From: Sandarakinorhabdus sp. AAP62
Lineage (GTDB): Bacteria; Pseudomonadota; Alphaproteobacteria; Sphingomonadales; Sphingomonadaceae
Assembly (NCBI RefSeq): GCF_000331225.1
Contig: NZ_ANFY01000007.1
Span: forward strand, 124,001-188,000
Direction of reading: 5' to 3'
DNA length: 64,000 bases
In this document: positions 62,988 to 64,000 of the stretch, piece by piece
How positions within the stretch are numbered: position 1 is the first letter of the stretch
Layout: the number at the start of each line of letters is the position of its first letter
Position numbers and translations under genes: made by a program
Notes under the pieces: generated by a model
What the model saw: only the letters and a program-made list of their open reading frames with translations
Databases searched by the model: none
What the model was told of the DNA's origin: nothing

Positions 62988-64000
62988 CAGGGGGCGCTCG
63001 CCGCGCGCGCGGCATCCAGATCGGCGAGCAGCAGCCGTGCCACTTCGGCGCCGCCAGCGGCGGAATAATGGATGAAATCCGGGCCCATCAGGCCGGTCTG
63101 CATCCAGCGCACGGCGGCGCAGGCGCCGCCCTGCCGCGCCCGCCAATCCCAGAAGGCGATGCCCAGATCCTGCGCCACCCTACGCTGCACATCGCTGGCA
63201 GCAGCAAGCGCGGGCGGATTGAACAGCGGCAGCCCGCGCCGCACCGGCCGCGGCATCGGGCCCGACAATGTCACCGGATCAGACGCCAGCGTGCCGCCTT
63301 CATCAATCCACAGCGGGATCTCGATCCCGTCCACTGGCAGGCGGCTGGGGGCGGCAAGGATGCTGCGGTTGCAATCAGGCGCTGGCCCGGCCGCGCCGCC
63401 CACCACATTGTTGCGCAATTCGGTATTGCGGCTGGCCGCATCAGGCGGGCCGATCATCAGGATCGGCACCGGGCCGGCCATCCGGCGAATACGCGCCACC
63501 TGTTCGCGGATCTGGCTCTCCAGCCGCGCGGCATCGAAAAAGGGCGCAAAGCCTTCGTTGGTACCAAAGGCGAGGATGACGAGATCGGCCGGCAGCGCCT
63601 GGAACTGGGCCGCCATGGTGGCCTCGTCGGCGCGGCCCAGGAACTGCAATTGACTGCCCGGCACACCCAGATTGGAGACGATCACCCCCTGCGGCCGCTC
63701 CAGCCACCAGCCGGTGACGATGGCTTCGCCCGCCAGCAGTTCGAGCCGGGCGCTGCCCGTGGCAACCGGGACGGCGAAGCGCCGGCATTGCGGCCCGTCG
63801 GTTTCGGCGGTGAAGTCCACTTCCTGCGTGTCGGCGCCAAGGGTGAGCGACAGGCGCGGGCCGGCGGGGCCAGCGGCGACGCACAGGCCAAAGGCAGTGA
63901 AGGCCGAATCGGCGGCCAGCGACAGGGCGGCTCCGGGCGACTGGCTGCTGACCGTATAGCCGGTGATGCCGCGCGGTGGCCAGGCATCGGCCGCATTGCT
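62987..64000 (-). CDS. SGNH-hydrolase-like acyltransferase partner, 5' truncated by window end
   Basis: The frame is open from the last base of the window, so 337 residues of the C-terminal part are seen. It contains an SGNH/GDSL-type domain: VSNLGVPGSQLQFLGRA (block II-like), LVILAFGTNEGFAPFF (block III, GTNE), PVPILMIGPPDAA and the C-terminal acid/His block GPDFIHYSAAGG. Block I with the nucleophilic Ser would lie further upstream. Together with the overlapping MBOAT gene it forms an AlgI/AlgJ- or PatA/PatB-like acetylation pair, in which the SGNH protein transfers the acetyl group in the periplasm. Confidence 0.85.
   Translation of the reverse strand, partial: SNAADAWPPRGITGYTVSSQSPGAALSLAADSAFTAFGLCVAAGPAGPRLSLTLGADTQEVDFTAETDGPQCRRFAVPVATGSARLELLAGEAIVTGWWLERPQGVIVSNLGVPGSQLQFLGRADEATMAAQFQALPADLVILAFGTNEGFAPFFDAARLESQIREQVARIRRMAGPVPILMIGPPDAASRNTELRNNVVGGAAGPAPDCNRSILAAPSRLPVDGIEIPLWIDEGGTLASDPVTLSGPMPRPVRRGLPLFNPPALAAASDVQRRVAQDLGIAFWDWRARQGGACAAVRWMQTGLMGPDFIHYSAAGGAEVARLLLADLDAARAASAP

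Noticed and set aside
1-64000. CRISPR arrays, transposases, integrases or prophage genes
   Set aside because: No regularly spaced direct repeats of the right size and no mobile-element protein motifs were seen on either strand.

Overview
This 64 kb window is a high-GC chromosomal segment that looks like Alphaproteobacteria, most likely Sphingomonadales. The grounds are the order of the dcw (division and cell wall) cluster, an ECF sigma factor paired with an NrsF/DUF1109 membrane anti-sigma factor, a very large NAD-glutamate dehydrogenase, GANTC (CcrM) sites next to ftsZ and mraZ, and sphingomonad-like family variants throughout. The genus is inferred only. I see no prophage, transposase, CRISPR array, rRNA gene or replication origin. 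Coding density is very high and many neighbouring genes overlap by ATGA or TGATG.

Layout. 1-5.0 kb: the 3' part of recQ, two small glycine-zipper envelope proteins, the nrsF/ECF sigma pair with a candidate autoregulatory promoter, and an orphan peptide-binding-type lipoprotein. 5.1-6.3 kb: a cysteine synthase and a small membrane protein. 6.3-6.7 kb: a dense leader carrying a 10-bp-phased MraZ-box array, a perfect DnaA box and GANTC sites. 6.7-25.1 kb: a complete dcw cluster in one direction, mraZ-rsmH-ftsL-ftsI-murE-murF-mraY-murD-ftsW-murG-murC-murB-ddl-ftsQ-ftsA-ftsZ, closed by a terminator. Nearly all its junctions overlap or abut. Before ftsA-ftsZ, the only two larger gaps (mraY-murD and murC-murB) are filled by long hairpin-forming inverted repeats that include the Shine-Dalgarno sequence of the next gene. 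The first of these also holds a 35-codon ORF that exactly bridges mraY and murD.

25.3-34.4 kb: a DUF1800/DUF1501 pair, a lipoprotein esterase, and a periplasmic molybdenum hydroxylase operon (one 2Fe-2S subunit with two tandem Tat-exported molybdopterin subunits) followed by a DUF2490 protein. 34.4-39.6 kb, minus strand: an export-type operon of ABC protein, HlyD-family adaptor and TolC, followed by a PCu(A)C copper chaperone and a cytochrome c. The ABC protein has lost essentially every catalytic ATPase motif. 39.7-47.5 kb: metabolic and housekeeping genes (class III aminotransferase, glutathione peroxidase, thymidine kinase, AIM24-family protein, TonB receptor, cytochrome b561, uracil-DNA glycosylase, alpha/beta hydrolase) and tRNA-Thr(CGU).

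47.7-64 kb: a protein of unknown function, the 180-kDa-class NAD-glutamate dehydrogenase, and gatC-gatA separated from gatB by a GtrA/GT2/methyltransferase/polytopic-membrane-protein block that probably serves surface glycan modification. Then come a SleB/CwlJ-type wall hydrolase and a minus-strand SGNH-MBOAT-small protein operon for O-acetylation, whose first gene runs off the window end. The main theme is envelope biogenesis: peptidoglycan precursor synthesis, septation, wall hydrolysis, glycan decoration and acetylation.
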